Positions 17,449 through 26,260 are shown, counted from the first letter of the stretch. The stretch is 64,000 nucleotides of DNA from Bradyrhizobium amphicarpaeae (GCF_002266435.3 NZ_CP029426.2:5176001-5240000), one strand, 5' to 3'. Made by a program: numbers and translations. The notes: generated by a model from the letters alone, not told the origin.

Positions 17449-17533
17449 AAAAAAAAGCCCGCAGCACAGTGCGGGCATCCTGAAAACTATCTCGATGATG
17501 CTACTCTGCCAGAGTTTTGCCCGACGTGTCAAA
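17449..17533 (-). repeat. Promoter-leader-terminator repeat, copy 6
   Basis: Minus strand: TTTGACACGTCGGGCAAAAC, GGCAGAGTAGCATCATCGAG, then GCCCGCACTGTGCTGCGGGC followed by eight T, the strongest terminator in the set. It lies 54 bp past the stop of the DUF4261 gene. Confidence 0.7.
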
Positions 17534-17587
17534 CTATCGATCTCGCGGAATTTAAAGGCGAGGACGGGCGGGAATCGTTCGTCGAAA

Positions 17588-18358
17588 TCAGCGTTCGAAC
17601 TCATCAACACAATAAAACACCGGGAGTCCGCCAAACACGTCGGAGTTCTTGTGGCGCACTTGAATTCGCTCGCTTGCGCTTGCCCCGATCGTGTCGCCGT
17701 CCTTCACAACGCTACCGTGCTCGATCAGATAGACGGAAAGTCCCGCCACCTTGTCGAACAACGCTGACAGCGTCAGCTTGCCGGTCACGAGCTCGATTTC
17801 CCGGCCCACGAAGGCGGTCAGTCCCATCGTGATCGCGCCGATCTTCGCGCCTGACCGGAACGGAAGAATGTCGATCCACAGCCTGAAGGGGTAATCCGGA
17901 TACGGTGCGAACGAATAGGTGGACGTCTCGAGCCAGAGGTCGGCGGGGCGCGCGACCTGGCCGGACCACACAACGCCGCGAGCTTCCGGCATCGTCGCAA
18001 TCAACGCGCCGATGACCGCGGTCGTGACGCGCGCCGCGACCAGCGGCTGCTCATTCTTTCCGAGCATCGAGACAATCACGTGACCGCGATGCTGCGCGGC
18101 AACCGCCTTGCTTTCCGGCCACGTCATGGCAGCACGCGTCCACAATCCCGGATCGTGCGGAATGGGTGCGGGCATCGACATGACGGCAACGAGTTCGTTA
18201 CCGCAGCGAATGAGCGGGGAATTTGCTCCTGCCTGCTGCGTATGTCCGTCCTCTGTCGCCAACTTGGGATGGCGGGCGTGAAGGACCTCTGCGACCCGAG
18301 ACATGTCCGGCGTCGCCGGACCGTCCAATAAGACCAAAGCGAGAAGCGAGCTACTCAT
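17588..18358 (-). CDS. DUF4261-domain protein
   Basis: 256 residues. The N-terminal half has LLALVLLDGPATPDMSRVAE and a stretch around MSMPAPIPHDPGLW. The C-terminal half carries the DUF4261 segment, with PFRLWIDILPFRS, MGLTAFVGREIEL and a final GASASERIQVRH. DUF4261 is uncharacterised but often lies among toxin-immunity genes, so an immunity role is plausible and unproven. It is the first gene after the LexA-box promoter, with a leader of about 70 nt. Confidence 0.8.
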   Translation of the reverse strand: MSSSLLALVLLDGPATPDMSRVAEVLHARHPKLATEDGHTQQAGANSPLIRCGNELVAVMSMPAPIPHDPGLWTRAAMTWPESKAVAAQHRGHVIVSMLGKNEQPLVAARVTTAVIGALIATMPEARGVVWSGQVARPADLWLETSTYSFAPYPDYPFRLWIDILPFRSGAKIGAITMGLTAFVGREIELVTGKLTLSALFDKVAGLSVYLIEHGSVVKDGDTIGASASERIQVRHKNSDVFGGLPVFYCVDEFER

Positions 18359-18429
18359 CGACTGCCCCGCGAAAAATTAAGGACGAAACGCAACTCTCTG
18401 CCCGCTCGCCCATCAGTTGAACCATTCGA

Positions 18430-18458
18430 AACCTAGAACAAAACGGGAACATTGTCAA
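18430..18458 (-). promoter_or_regulatory. LexA-box promoter facing DUF4261 / Imm11 / AHH
   Basis: Minus strand: TTGACA, 17 bp, TAGGTT. The spacer holds GTTC-N7-GTTC (18436-18450). It is the best -35 match of the three such promoters. LexA bound here would block RNA polymerase directly. Confidence 0.72.
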
Positions 18459-18514
18459 TTGGCATCTTCGTGCATCATATTGCGCAGGCCCATTCCAGTC
18501 CCGAACGGTCCCCC

Positions 18515-18979
18515 ATGTTCACAATCCACCCCGACGACCTCACCTCCGAACCGACCCGCCGCCTGCTCGCGCTGCATCTCGCCGGCATGCATGCGAACTC
18601 GCCGCCGGGACATGTGTTCGCGCTCGACCTGTCGGGGCTGCAGACGCCTGACGTCACGGTGTGGTCGGTGCGCGAGGGCGACGATGTCGTCGGCATCGGC
18701 GCGCTGAAGCATCTGGGCGACGGCGGCGCCGAGGTGAAGTCGATGCGGACCCACCCCGATCATCTGCGCCGCGGCGTCGCGGCGCTGCTGCTGGACCACA
18801 TCGTGCACGAGGCGACGGCGCGCGGCCTGCTCCGGCTGAGCCTGGAGACCGGCAGCGGCCCGGCGTTCGAGCCGGCGCTGGCGCTGTACCGCAAGCGCGG
18901 CTTCGTCAACGGCGAGGCATTCGCCGATTACCAGGCGAGCGCCTTCAACCAATTCCTGCACCTTGCGCTGCGCGCCTGA
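18515..18979 (+). CDS. GNAT-family N-acetyltransferase
   Basis: 154 residues from the ATG at 18515; 21 further codons upstream lie partly in the LexA promoter and are not protein-like. GNAT motif A is seen as EVKSMRTHPDHLRRGVAALL (acetyl-CoA pyrophosphate loop), followed by LSLETGSGPAF and LYRKRGFVNG. The substrate is unknown. It diverges from the DUF4261 gene. Confidence 0.85.
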   Translation: MFTIHPDDLTSEPTRRLLALHLAGMHANSPPGHVFALDLSGLQTPDVTVWSVREGDDVVGIGALKHLGDGGAEVKSMRTHPDHLRRGVAALLLDHIVHEATARGLLRLSLETGSGPAFEPALALYRKRGFVNGEAFADYQASAFNQFLHLALRA

Positions 18980-19276
18980 GCCGGCGCGCGGATACAGCGC
19001 CGCAACGCTTCGCCAGGCATCCGCGTGCGTCTTGCAGACGGCCCGAGGCTTGGCTTTGTTCGGAAGTGGACGCGGGATGCACGCCGCACTCAAATGAGTA
19101 AGTGGCTCAAACGGCTGATATTACGCTCGTCAAATTAAGTTGCGGTCGTACCAAATGATAGTGCACGGCGCCGCTCCGGGGCGTAGGCTTGGTGCATCAC
19201 CGCAAGGCCCGTGGCATTCATCGGTGATGAGAACGCGAGTTCGCGCTCCCGCCTCCCCGGTCAAAGGAGATGCGCG

Positions 19277-19477
19277 ATGCTGACAAGGCGTCGTTTCAAA
19301 CAAACCAGAACGCTCACGGAAAGGCTCGCCGACGAAGCCAAGCGCTGTCGCGAGGAAGCGCGCGCGCTCTCGCCGGGGCGGCGCCGCGAGATGCTGCTGC
19401 GCCGGGCGCGGCAGGACGAGACCGCCATGCAGATGGAAGCCTGGCTGCGCTCGCCCGGCCTGAGGGCGCCGACATGA
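19277..19477 (+). CDS. Small charged protein, hypothetical
   Basis: 66 residues from an ATG preceded by AAAGGAGA. Mostly Arg/Glu-rich helix (LADEAKRCREEARAL...RREMLLRRARQDE). Such proteins recur in Bradyrhizobium; the role is unknown. Its TGA overlaps the next gene's ATG (ATGA), so the two are coupled. Confidence 0.6.
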   Translation: MLTRRRFKQTRTLTERLADEAKRCREEARALSPGRRREMLLRRARQDETAMQMEAWLRSPGLRAPT

Positions 19478-19680
19478 CGCAGCAATATCGCGCCTATCTC
19501 GTCGGCGAGGACGGCATCTTCCGCTCCGCCGAAGCGTTCGAGGCCCCGTCGGATTCCTCCGCCCTCGGCTTCGCGCGGCAGTTCACACGCCACGGCAAGG
19601 TCGAGGTCTGGCAGCTCGGCCGGAAGATCGCCGTGCTGGATCCCGAGCCGTCGCCGCAGGGTCCGTTGACGCGTCAATGA
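19474..19680 (+). CDS. Small hypothetical protein, second gene of pair
   Basis: 68 residues starting in the ATGA overlap with the previous gene. The sequence YRAYLVGEDGIFRSAEAFEA ... VEVWQLGRKIAVL resembles short single-sheet proteins that sit near DUF6894 genes in Bradyrhizobium. A DUF6894 gene converges on it with a 4-bp gap. Confidence 0.6.
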   Translation: MTQQYRAYLVGEDGIFRSAEAFEAPSDSSALGFARQFTRHGKVEVWQLGRKIAVLDPEPSPQGPLTRQ

Positions 19681-19684
19681 CCGC

Positions 19685-19942
19685 TCATTGCGATCGCGGA
19701 TTGAAAATCTCGATCGAGAACGAGAACGTCACCTGCATCACGGGCCCTCCGGCGTCGCGAACGTCGATCGCCATCTTTTGCCGGGCACCTGCCGACGGGG
19801 CGGACATGACGCCCTCGCGGGCCATGTCGGCCACCGACTTGGCGGCCTCGGCCTGAACCGCGCGCGCGCTGGACAATTCCAGGCCTTCCTCGTCGCGTGC
19901 AACGCCATTGTCGTCGCAAAGATCGAAGTAATAACGGGGCAT
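19685..19942 (-). CDS. DUF6894-family protein
   Basis: 85 residues opening PRYYFDLCDDNGVARDEEGL, the hallmark of DUF6894, followed by AEAAKSVADMAREG and a C-terminal strand. The family is small, widespread in rhizobia and uncharacterised. The ATG at 19942 sits just after an A/T-rich stretch. Confidence 0.8.
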   Translation of the reverse strand: MPRYYFDLCDDNGVARDEEGLELSSARAVQAEAAKSVADMAREGVMSAPSAGARQKMAIDVRDAGGPVMQVTFSFSIEIFNPRSQ

Positions 19943-20089
19943 CGGCGCATCCTTTTCGTAAAAAAGGCGCGGCCTGCCAGAAAGGTTGCTTGCCGAACGG
20001 AAATTTTCCGCAGGGGATCAACCGGTTCCGGGAACATCGCGGGCGCCTTACTGCTCCCGCGGCCCGACTGCGCCAGCTGGCGCAGCTCC

Positions 20090-20338
20090 CTACTCCTCGG
20101 CCAGCTTGTGCTCGATATAGGCGTCCACCGTCTCCGCAAACGAGCGCTGCACGCCGACCGCCACATCATGCTGGTCGAGTGCGTCGCGCTGGAGCACGCG
20201 CAGGCCCCGGCCACGCGCGCTGAGCGGCGCCGTGTTCAGATATTGATCGATGACGCCTTTGGCGAGCGGGATGGCCTTGGGATCGCCCCTGGCAATCAGG
20301 AGCCTGAGCAGGCTCTGGCATTCGGCCAAACCTGGCAT
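20090..20338 (-). CDS. Small hypothetical protein
   Basis: 82 residues: CQSLLRLLIARGDPKAIPLA, then VIDQYLNTAPL and a helical end. No family is recognised. It is second in a two-gene unit with the 34-residue gene at 20352-20456, 13 bp upstream. Confidence 0.5.
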   Translation of the reverse strand: MPGLAECQSLLRLLIARGDPKAIPLAKGVIDQYLNTAPLSARGRGLRVLQRDALDQHDVAVGVQRSFAETVDAYIEHKLAEE

Positions 20339-20351
20339 GGCTTGGGCCTCT

Positions 20352-20456
20352 TTAGCGTTGCTGCGATTTTGGCTTCGGCCGCTTCACCGGCTGGGTGTGG
20401 GTGCCGAACAGCGCCAGCAGGAACGCGACTTCTTCCTTCGAACCGATCTGGATCAT
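20352..20456 (-). CDS. 34-residue hypothetical protein
   Basis: The ATG at 20456 follows AGGAGAGATAACTG, a good Shine-Dalgarno. The product starts IQIGSKEEVAFLLALFGTHT and ends basic (KRPKPKSQQR). It is probably translated with the following gene. Confidence 0.45.
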   Translation of the reverse strand: MIQIGSKEEVAFLLALFGTHTQPVKRPKPKSQQR

Positions 20457-20697
20457 CAGTTATCTCTCCTCTTCGCTCCGTTGGTCGGAACCGGGCGCGA
20501 AGCAGTTCAGGGCAATCGGGTTTCAGCTCTGTTTCAGCCGTGTTTCGTCGCGCCGTGACGCGCGCCGCCAGCCTGCCTGTGTACACAATTGAACCTGGCG
20601 CGCCCGGGCGCGGCCCGTTTGCACTTTTCGCTTCTTTTTAACGGGTGCGCCGTAACGTCCGCGCAGCCGAGAAGCTGCGGGAGTTCAGGAGATGGTC

Positions 20698-21462
20698 GTG
20701 AAGTGCGCGGGGTGTGCCGACGGAACGGAGCTGCCGTTCGCATTCAAGATGGCGTTCCAGCCGATCGTCGACGTCGCCGAGCACCGGGTCTGGGGCTATG
20801 AGGCGCTGGTGCGCGGCCCGACCGGCGAGAGCGCCCACAGCGTCCTCAGCCAGCTCACCGACGATCAGATGTACCGCTTCGACCAGGCCGCCCGCGTCAT
20901 GGCGATCGAAACCGCGGGCAAGCTGTTCACCGATCCCCGCGCGCGCCTCTCGATCAATTTCATGCCGAACGCGGTGTACGAGCCGCGCGCCTGCATCCAG
21001 AAATCGCTCGAGGCCGCGCGCCGCGCGAATTTCCCCGCCACCAATTTGATGTTCGAGTTCACCGAGAACGAGCGGATGAGCGATCCCGCGCATGTCGAGA
21101 ACATCGTGCGCGCCTACAAGGCGCTGGGCTTCTGGACCGCGCTGGACGATTTCGGCGCCGGCTATGCCGGCCTCGGCCTGCTCGCGCGGCTGCAGCCGAA
21201 CCTGATCAAGATCGACATGGAGCTGCTGCGCGACATCCACCTCAGCCATCCCAAGCAGGTCATCGTCTCGGGCATCGCCGCCATGGCGCGCGAGCTCGAC
21301 ATCACGGTTTTGGCCGAGGGCGTCGAGAACGAGGCCGAACTGACGGTGCTGCGGGCCGCCGGCATCGCGCTGTTTCAGGGCTATCATTTCGCCAAGCCCG
21401 GCTTCATGTCGCTGCCTTCGGTGCGGGGACTCGAACGGATGGACGTGTCGCTGGCCGGGTGA
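20698..21462 (+). CDS. EAL-domain cyclic-di-GMP phosphodiesterase
   Basis: About 254 residues, a stand-alone EAL domain. Catalytic motifs: GYEALVRG (EAL Glu), INFMPN, LMFEFTENE, LDDFGAGYAG (metal Asp pair), IKIDMEL, VLAEGVE and FQGYHF. All ligands expected for c-di-GMP hydrolysis seem present. A GTG at 20698 has AGGAG at proper spacing, whereas the ATG at 20692 is too close to it. The N-terminal Cys pair (CAGCADG) is unexplained. A terminator follows at 21520. Confidence 0.85.
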   Translation: MKCAGCADGTELPFAFKMAFQPIVDVAEHRVWGYEALVRGPTGESAHSVLSQLTDDQMYRFDQAARVMAIETAGKLFTDPRARLSINFMPNAVYEPRACIQKSLEAARRANFPATNLMFEFTENERMSDPAHVENIVRAYKALGFWTALDDFGAGYAGLGLLARLQPNLIKIDMELLRDIHLSHPKQVIVSGIAAMARELDITVLAEGVENEAELTVLRAAGIALFQGYHFAKPGFMSLPSVRGLERMDVSLAG

Positions 21463-21519
21463 GAACCTGCCCGGCGTTGCCGGATTTCTTCTCCTCGAGA
21501 GAGGTTTCATAAACCAACA

Positions 21520-21549
21520 GCCCGTGTGGATCGCTCCACGCGGGCTTTT
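21520..21549 (+). terminator. Rho-independent terminator after the EAL gene
   Basis: Hairpin GCCCGTGTGGA / TCCACGCGGGC with loop TCGC, followed by TTTTG. It lies 57 bp past the EAL stop. Confidence 0.75.
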
Positions 21550-21702
21550 GCTTTCGCTCGCCGCGCAGCCTCCCTTGGAAACGTTGCGGCAGCCCGGTCA
21601 TCCGGATCCGCCTGCTGCAGACAAGGAATTCTGCCACTTGTGCCCGGTCGCGCGCGAACCAACTTCGGCTCCCTGCGTTGATGCGCCAAACCGGAGGCTT
21701 CG

Positions 21703-21897
21703 ATGCTGGATTTGAGACTTGTAGCGACTTCGCTGGCGATGCTGATTGCACTGCTGTCCGTGGCTCTGGCTGATTCCGCCAAGGATCAGGCACGGCCCGA
21801 CGCTCAAATCGCCGCTACGGCGCGCCCCATTCGCGTCATCCTGCCTGCCCCCTGGGAGGCCGCCACGAAGCAAGCCGAAGCGCAGCCTGTGAAGTGA
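21703..21897 (+). CDS. Small secreted protein, hypothetical
   Basis: 64 residues with a signal-peptide-like start (LVATSLAMLIALLSVALA, then DSAKDQ). The remainder is Ala/Pro-rich. No family is recognised. It may be a short periplasmic protein. Confidence 0.4.
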   Translation: MLDLRLVATSLAMLIALLSVALADSAKDQARPDAQIAATARPIRVILPAPWEAATKQAEAQPVK

Positions 21898-22209
21898 CGA
21901 ACCGGCCTCTCAACGGCTGCGTCGCTTCCGGGTGACAAGCCGATGCCGTGCTGCCAGGCACGTCCGCGCACCGCCGCTTCGCTTCGATCGAACTCGTTTG
22001 CGATCTCGTCCGGCAAGCCCCATGGCAGCGACCCCAGGCACCTCCGGGGTTGGGCGTGAGGAGCGAAAATGCCGGGGCCGCCAGAGCGCCAACTCAACGC
22101 TCGCTCCCGGCCATCATCCGCCCGACAGTCTTTCGTGCCGTATCAATTGATGCGTCGGCTGAAATAAATACGGCCGCGCCCTCATAAGCGACTCGGCGGT
22201 CCAGCGGCG
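21898..22209. other. Intergenic stretch, no gene seen
   Basis: Short frames on both strands, none with protein-like composition or a Shine-Dalgarno. Confidence 0.4.
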
Positions 22210-22383
22210 CTACCGCCAGATCTCTTCCCGGCAGGTGTCGCACCGGTAGACCAGCATCTGCCTGTCCTGCTTCAGGTCGAGCACCGACGTGACGAAGCGC
22301 GCCGGCGTCCGGCAACCCGGGCAGGAAGGCCCTGGCTGTGGAGGTCTCTGTATGGAACGCTCTGCCTTGCTTTGGTCGGTCAC
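22210..22383 (-). CDS. Small zinc-ribbon-like protein
   Basis: 57 residues from a GTG at 22383. Two Cys pairs, CPGC and YRCDTC, about 30 residues apart suggest a zinc ribbon. The upstream extension in the same frame is not protein-like. The function is unknown. Confidence 0.5.
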   Translation of the reverse strand: MTDQSKAERSIQRPPQPGPSCPGCRTPARFVTSVLDLKQDRQMLVYRCDTCREEIWR

Positions 22384-22679
22384 GGCTGCTCCCCCGAAAC
22401 GTCCGGTTCCTAAGCACCAAAGTGGACAATTGTTCCACCCGGCTCGCGGCTGGCGACGCGCGACGCGGGCTGTTCGGACATCACGAATTGCCCGCGCGCG
22501 ATCATCTCGACCGCAGAGCGCGCACAAACAGGACAGACCGGCAAACGTTCCTAAAACCGATCTCGATACGCACCGCATTCGCGTGAGACGAGTTGCGGCA
22601 CTCGACAGCTTCGGACTCACGCAACCAATTCGAATCTCACTTGTTGTCGCCGGCACATTCACTGCCGGAGGACAAAAAA

Positions 22680-23000
22680 ATGCGACGTCTTACTCTCCTT
22701 GCCACGACCATGTTGCTGCTCGCAGCGGTGCCCGCAAGCGCACAGTCACAGCCTGCCCAGAGCGGGCCGGGCAACAACGCCGTCAACAGCGCGGACCAGA
22801 ACAACTCGAACAAGCCGGTCGCGGGCCGCAACAGCTTCACCGAGGGCCAGGCGAAATCGAAGATCGAAGATGCGGGCTATTCCAACGTCTCCAGCCTGAA
22901 GAAGGACGACCAGGGCGTCTGGCGCGGCAAGGCCGACAAGGCCGGCACCAAGACCGACGTGAGCCTGGACTTCCAGGGCAACGTCAATCCCGCCAAGTAA
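22680..23000 (+). CDS. Secreted PepSY-like small protein
   Basis: 106 residues from an ATG after GGAGGAC. Signal peptide (LLATTMLLLAAVPASAQ), an Asn/Gln-rich linker, then a compact domain (SKIEDAGYSNVSSLKKDDQG, VWRGKA, VSLDFQGNV). Its layout resembles PepSY-like periplasmic proteins. It precedes the YflT-like gene by 40 bp on the same strand, so the pair may be a stress operon. Confidence 0.65.
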   Translation: MRRLTLLATTMLLLAAVPASAQSQPAQSGPGNNAVNSADQNNSNKPVAGRNSFTEGQAKSKIEDAGYSNVSSLKKDDQGVWRGKADKAGTKTDVSLDFQGNVNPAK

Positions 23001-23039
23001 CGCGCAGATCGACGCGCCAATCAACGAGGAGACCCGACA

Positions 23040-23666
23040 ATGACCACCACCATCTCTCGCCTCTACGACAATTACTCCGACGCCCAGGGTGCCGTGACCC
23101 GGCTGGAAGGCGCGGGCGTACCGCATTCCGACATCAGCATCGTCGCCAACAATTCGGACAATTGGTACAGCCCGTCGTCCGGCAAGGTCGATCGTGATCG
23201 CGACGGTGTCGACGATCGCGCCGAGGGCGCCGGGACCGGAGCCGGCATCGGCGCGGGCCTCGGCGGCGCCGCCGGCCTGCTCGCAGGTCTCGGCCTGCTT
23301 GCAATTCCGGGTCTCGGACCGGTCGTCGCAGCCGGTTGGCTCGCCGCGACCGCCGTCGGCGCGGCTGCAGGTGCGGCCACGGGCGGCATCGTCGGCGCCC
23401 TGACGGAAGCCGGCGTCGCCAAGGAAGATGCCTCGCGCTATGCCGAGGGCGTTCGCCGCGGCGGCACGCTGGTGACCGCACGGGTGCCCGACCAGGACCG
23501 CGCCCGCCTCGATGCGCTTCTCAACGAGCGCGCCGTGAACCTGCAGGAGCGCAGCGCGGCCTGGCAGAAGGCCGGCTGGAACGACTTCGATGCCGCGAGC
23601 CCGCCGCTGTCTCCGGAGGACCTCGGCCGCGAGCGCCAGCTCTACGGCACCGGCACGCGGCGCTAA
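23040..23666 (+). CDS. General stress protein (YflT-like) with glycine-zipper core
   Basis: 208 residues. The N-terminal ferredoxin-like stretch (RLYDNYSDAQGAVTRLEGAG, then SDISIVANN) matches the heat-induced YflT type. The middle is a glycine-zipper-like hydrophobic region (about 65-125). VRRGGTLVTARVPDQD follows and ends the fold. A strong terminator follows 25 bp after the stop. Confidence 0.75.
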   Translation: MTTTISRLYDNYSDAQGAVTRLEGAGVPHSDISIVANNSDNWYSPSSGKVDRDRDGVDDRAEGAGTGAGIGAGLGGAAGLLAGLGLLAIPGLGPVVAAGWLAATAVGAAAGAATGGIVGALTEAGVAKEDASRYAEGVRRGGTLVTARVPDQDRARLDALLNERAVNLQERSAAWQKAGWNDFDAASPPLSPEDLGRERQLYGTGTRR

Positions 23667-23690
23667 GCGCCTCCCACACCCACACGACGA

Positions 23691-23720
23691 AAGGCCCCGC
23701 GATGCGGGGCCTTTTTTTGC
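23691..23720 (+). terminator. Bidirectional-looking terminator
   Basis: Stem AAAGGCCCCGC / GCGGGGCCTTT with loop GAT, followed by TTTT on the plus strand. Ends the stress-protein unit. Confidence 0.85.
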
Positions 23721-23904
23721 CGGGAAAGAGCGCCATCCGCGCCGCGCTTTCATGTCGCGATGCGCAAACCTGCCGATGCTTTGCGCGGCGGACCAAACTT
23801 GATTCAAATGCAGCCGAGCGGATTTGGCGGAATGCAATCCCTTCGCGCCATGCTGGGACATGTGCATTGCGCGAATGCAATCGGGAAAGCTCGGAGAGAT
23901 CGCC

Positions 23905-24090
23905 ATGTACTACGTCGCCGCTGCATTGCTGGTGCTGTCGGGACTGTTCTATTCCGCGAGCCATCACGAGATCGGCTCGTTCGGCGTCACCATGTGCAGC
24001 TATGGCAGTGCGTTCTGCGACAACCCGCTGATCGTCTTTTCCGGTGCCGCGCTGGCCGCCGCCTGGGGCATGTTCGTCAGCATCAAGTAG
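23905..24090 (+). CDS. Small membrane protein, hypothetical
   Basis: 61 residues from the ATG at 23905 with GGAGAG upstream. Two hydrophobic helices, YYVAAALLVLSGLFY and VFSGAALAAAWGMFV, flank a short loop with CSYGSAFCDN that could form a disulphide. The function is unknown. Confidence 0.6.
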   Translation: MYYVAAALLVLSGLFYSASHHEIGSFGVTMCSYGSAFCDNPLIVFSGAALAAAWGMFVSIK

Positions 24091-24113
24091 CGCAGCGGAC
24101 GCAGGTGCTTCAT

Positions 24114-24207
24114 CGCGCGCGCTCCGGGGCACGAAGCCCCGGCGATGCCTGTGTTCGAGATCTGCTGCGATGATGACACCCTAAACCTGTTTTGCCCGGC
24201 GGTCAAG
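24114..24207 (-). repeat. Promoter-leader-terminator repeat, copy 7 (diverged)
   Basis: Minus strand: GGCTTGACCGCCGGGCAAAA, TTTAGGGTGTCATCATCG, and after about 25 bp a CCGGGGC / GCCCCGG hairpin with loop TTCGT but no T run. It shares the TTGAC and TCATCATCG blocks with the other copies. Confidence 0.5.
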
Positions 24208-24310
24208 CCGAATTAGCTTTATCAGAAATGACGCGCTCCGACTGGAGGAACTTTTGTTCCGTCACCGGCATTTGCGGTGACATGCAAGCCGTGATCGAGG
24301 TCCCCTTCCC

Positions 24311-25597
24311 ATGAGCGACAGTGCCCTCACCCCGACCAAGTCCGCGCCGACGCTGCTGCAACGGCTCGGGCCGGGGCTGATCACCGGCGCCGCCGACGAC
24401 GATCCCTCGGGCATCGCCACCTACTCGCAGGCCGGCGCGCAATTCGGCTACGGGCTGCTGTGGACGGTGTTTCTCACCACGCCGTTCATGATCGCGATCC
24501 AGCTCGTCAGCGCCCAGATCGGCCGGGTCACCGGCAAGGGGCTCGCCGCCAACGTCATGCAGCTGGCGCCGCGCTGGGCGGTGCTCGGCCTCGTCGCCAT
24601 GCTCGTCGCCGCCAACACCTTCAACATCGCCGCCGACATCGCCGCCATGGCGGAGGCGCTCTCGCTCGTCATCGGCGGGCTGAACCACGAGCACGCGCTG
24701 ATCTTCGCGGCGGGCTCGACGCTGCTCCAGGTGTTCCTGCCCTATCGCCGCTATTCGCCGGTGCTCAAATTCCTCACGCTGGCGCTGTTCGCCTATGTCG
24801 CGACCGCCTTCACCGTCAAGATTCCGTGGAGCACGGCGCTGCTCGCCGCGGTGTGGCCCAAGGCCGACGTCAACGCCGATTATCTCATGATGGTCGTGGC
24901 CGTGCTCGGCACCACCATCAGCCCGTATCTGTTCTTCTGGCAGGCCTCGCAGGAGGTCGAGGAGATGAACCAGGGCCGGCGCGACAAGCCGCTCCGCGAG
25001 CTGAAGCGCGGCGGCAACCACGAACTCGACCGCATCAAGACCGACACCGTCGCCGGAATGCTGCTCTCCAACGGCATCGCCTTCTTCATCATCCTGACCA
25101 CGGCATCCGTGCTCCACGCGCACGGCGTCACCAGGATCAATTCGGCGACGGAGGCCGCCGAGGCGCTGCGGCCGCTGGCCGGCGATTTCACCTTCGCGCT
25201 GTTCGCGCTCGGCATCATCGGCACCGGCCTGCTCGCGATCCCGGTGCTGGCGGGCTCGGCCGCCTATGGCGTCGCGGAGATCTTCGGCTGGCACGCCACG
25301 CTGGAGGCAGAGCCACACGAAGCGGTCGGCTTCTACGCCATCATCGCCGCGGCAACCATCATCGGCTTCGGCCTCGGCTTCACCGGGATCGATTCCATCC
25401 ACATGCTGGTCTGGAGCGCAGTGCTCAACGGTATCGTCGCCGTGCCCATCATGGCGATGATGATGCTGATCGTCTCGAGCCGCGCGATCATGGGCCGCTT
25501 CAGGGCCCGGTCATGGCTGATCGCGCTGGGCTGGCTCGGCACCGCGCTGATGGCGCTCGCCGTGCTCGCTCTGCTCGGCTCGTCGGTGATGGCGTGA
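24311..25597 (+). CDS. Nramp-family divalent metal transporter (non-canonical motifs)
   Basis: 428 residues, about 11 transmembrane helices. Proton-coupled metal uptake is expected. The first-helix motif is ADDDPSGIATYSQAG where typical Nramp proteins have DPGN, and the sixth-helix region reads TISPYLFFWQASQ rather than MPH. These changes are typical of a divergent Nramp clade, so manganese specificity should not be assumed. It stands alone with no metal-regulator gene nearby. Confidence 0.85.
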   Translation: MSDSALTPTKSAPTLLQRLGPGLITGAADDDPSGIATYSQAGAQFGYGLLWTVFLTTPFMIAIQLVSAQIGRVTGKGLAANVMQLAPRWAVLGLVAMLVAANTFNIAADIAAMAEALSLVIGGLNHEHALIFAAGSTLLQVFLPYRRYSPVLKFLTLALFAYVATAFTVKIPWSTALLAAVWPKADVNADYLMMVVAVLGTTISPYLFFWQASQEVEEMNQGRRDKPLRELKRGGNHELDRIKTDTVAGMLLSNGIAFFIILTTASVLHAHGVTRINSATEAAEALRPLAGDFTFALFALGIIGTGLLAIPVLAGSAAYGVAEIFGWHATLEAEPHEAVGFYAIIAAATIIGFGLGFTGIDSIHMLVWSAVLNGIVAVPIMAMMMLIVSSRAIMGRFRARSWLIALGWLGTALMALAVLALLGSSVMA

Positions 25598-25599
25598 GG

Positions 25600-25701
25600 C
25601 TAGACCGGCGACAGCGCCGCCGAGATCTGCGAGGCGATGATGAAGGCCGCGAACACGGCCGGCACGCTGATGAACCGCAAGAACTGGTCTATCGAAAGCA
25701 T
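25600..25701 (-). CDS. 33-residue membrane peptide
   Basis: The ATG at 25701 follows GGGGGGACAGCG. The product is mainly one hydrophobic helix (FLRFISVPAVFAAFIIASQI). It overlaps no other gene and converges on the Nramp gene. The function is unknown. Confidence 0.42.
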   Translation of the reverse strand: MLSIDQFLRFISVPAVFAAFIIASQISAALSPV

Positions 25702-25740
25702 CGCTGTCCCCCCAGACAAGAAGCACCTTCGCCCGCCGCG

Positions 25741-25851
25741 CTATTCCACCCCGTGCGCAGAGGGCTGATCGGCCGTCAGAAGCTGATCGGAAATCGCAGC
25801 ACCGCTCATGGTGAGCAGTGCCAGAATCGAAATGATCGCCAGAAATTTCAT
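25741..25851 (-). CDS. 36-residue secreted or membrane peptide (tentative)
   Basis: From the ATG at 25851: KFLAIISILALLTMSGAAIS then a polar tail, like a signal peptide with a short mature part. The frame extends upstream to 25956, but the shorter start gives the sensible product. Confidence 0.35.
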   Translation of the reverse strand: MKFLAIISILALLTMSGAAISDQLLTADQPSAHGVE

Positions 25852-25975
25852 GATCGGAAAATCGGCGCCGATTGTGGCCAAAAGCGTCAAAACCTGGCGC
25901 GATTCCGCGACGATCCAAGGAAAGATCATGGCGGTTTTCAACCGTTCCGTCGCCAATCCGACAGCAGCTGAAAGG

Positions 25976-26260
25976 TTACGGCGTCACCGGATTAACGGTC
26001 GGCGACGTCTTGGGTCCCGGTCGTGCCGGCTCGATCGGCGATCGCGGGTTGGTCGGGAGTACTGCGGCACCAGCGGCCCGCGCCGCTTCTCCCGTGGTCG
26101 CAAACATCGCGACATGGGCTGACTGGGTCTTCGCACGGTTCCACGGGCCGTGATCGACAATCAGCATCGCGGCGATCGTCACGCCAGCCACGATCAGCGC
26201 GATCACACCGGGATGGCGGAGAGCGGCAGAGACGGAGCTCGCAAAACGAATATTTGTCAT
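25976..26260 (-). CDS. Small single-pass membrane protein
   Basis: 94 residues. A hydrophobic helix (VIALIVAGVTIAAMLIV) follows a short N-terminus, then an Ala/Pro-rich periplasmic-type tail. No family was recognised. Confidence 0.55.
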   Translation of the reverse strand: MTNIRFASSVSAALRHPGVIALIVAGVTIAAMLIVDHGPWNRAKTQSAHVAMFATTGEAARAAGAAVLPTNPRSPIEPARPGPKTSPTVNPVTP

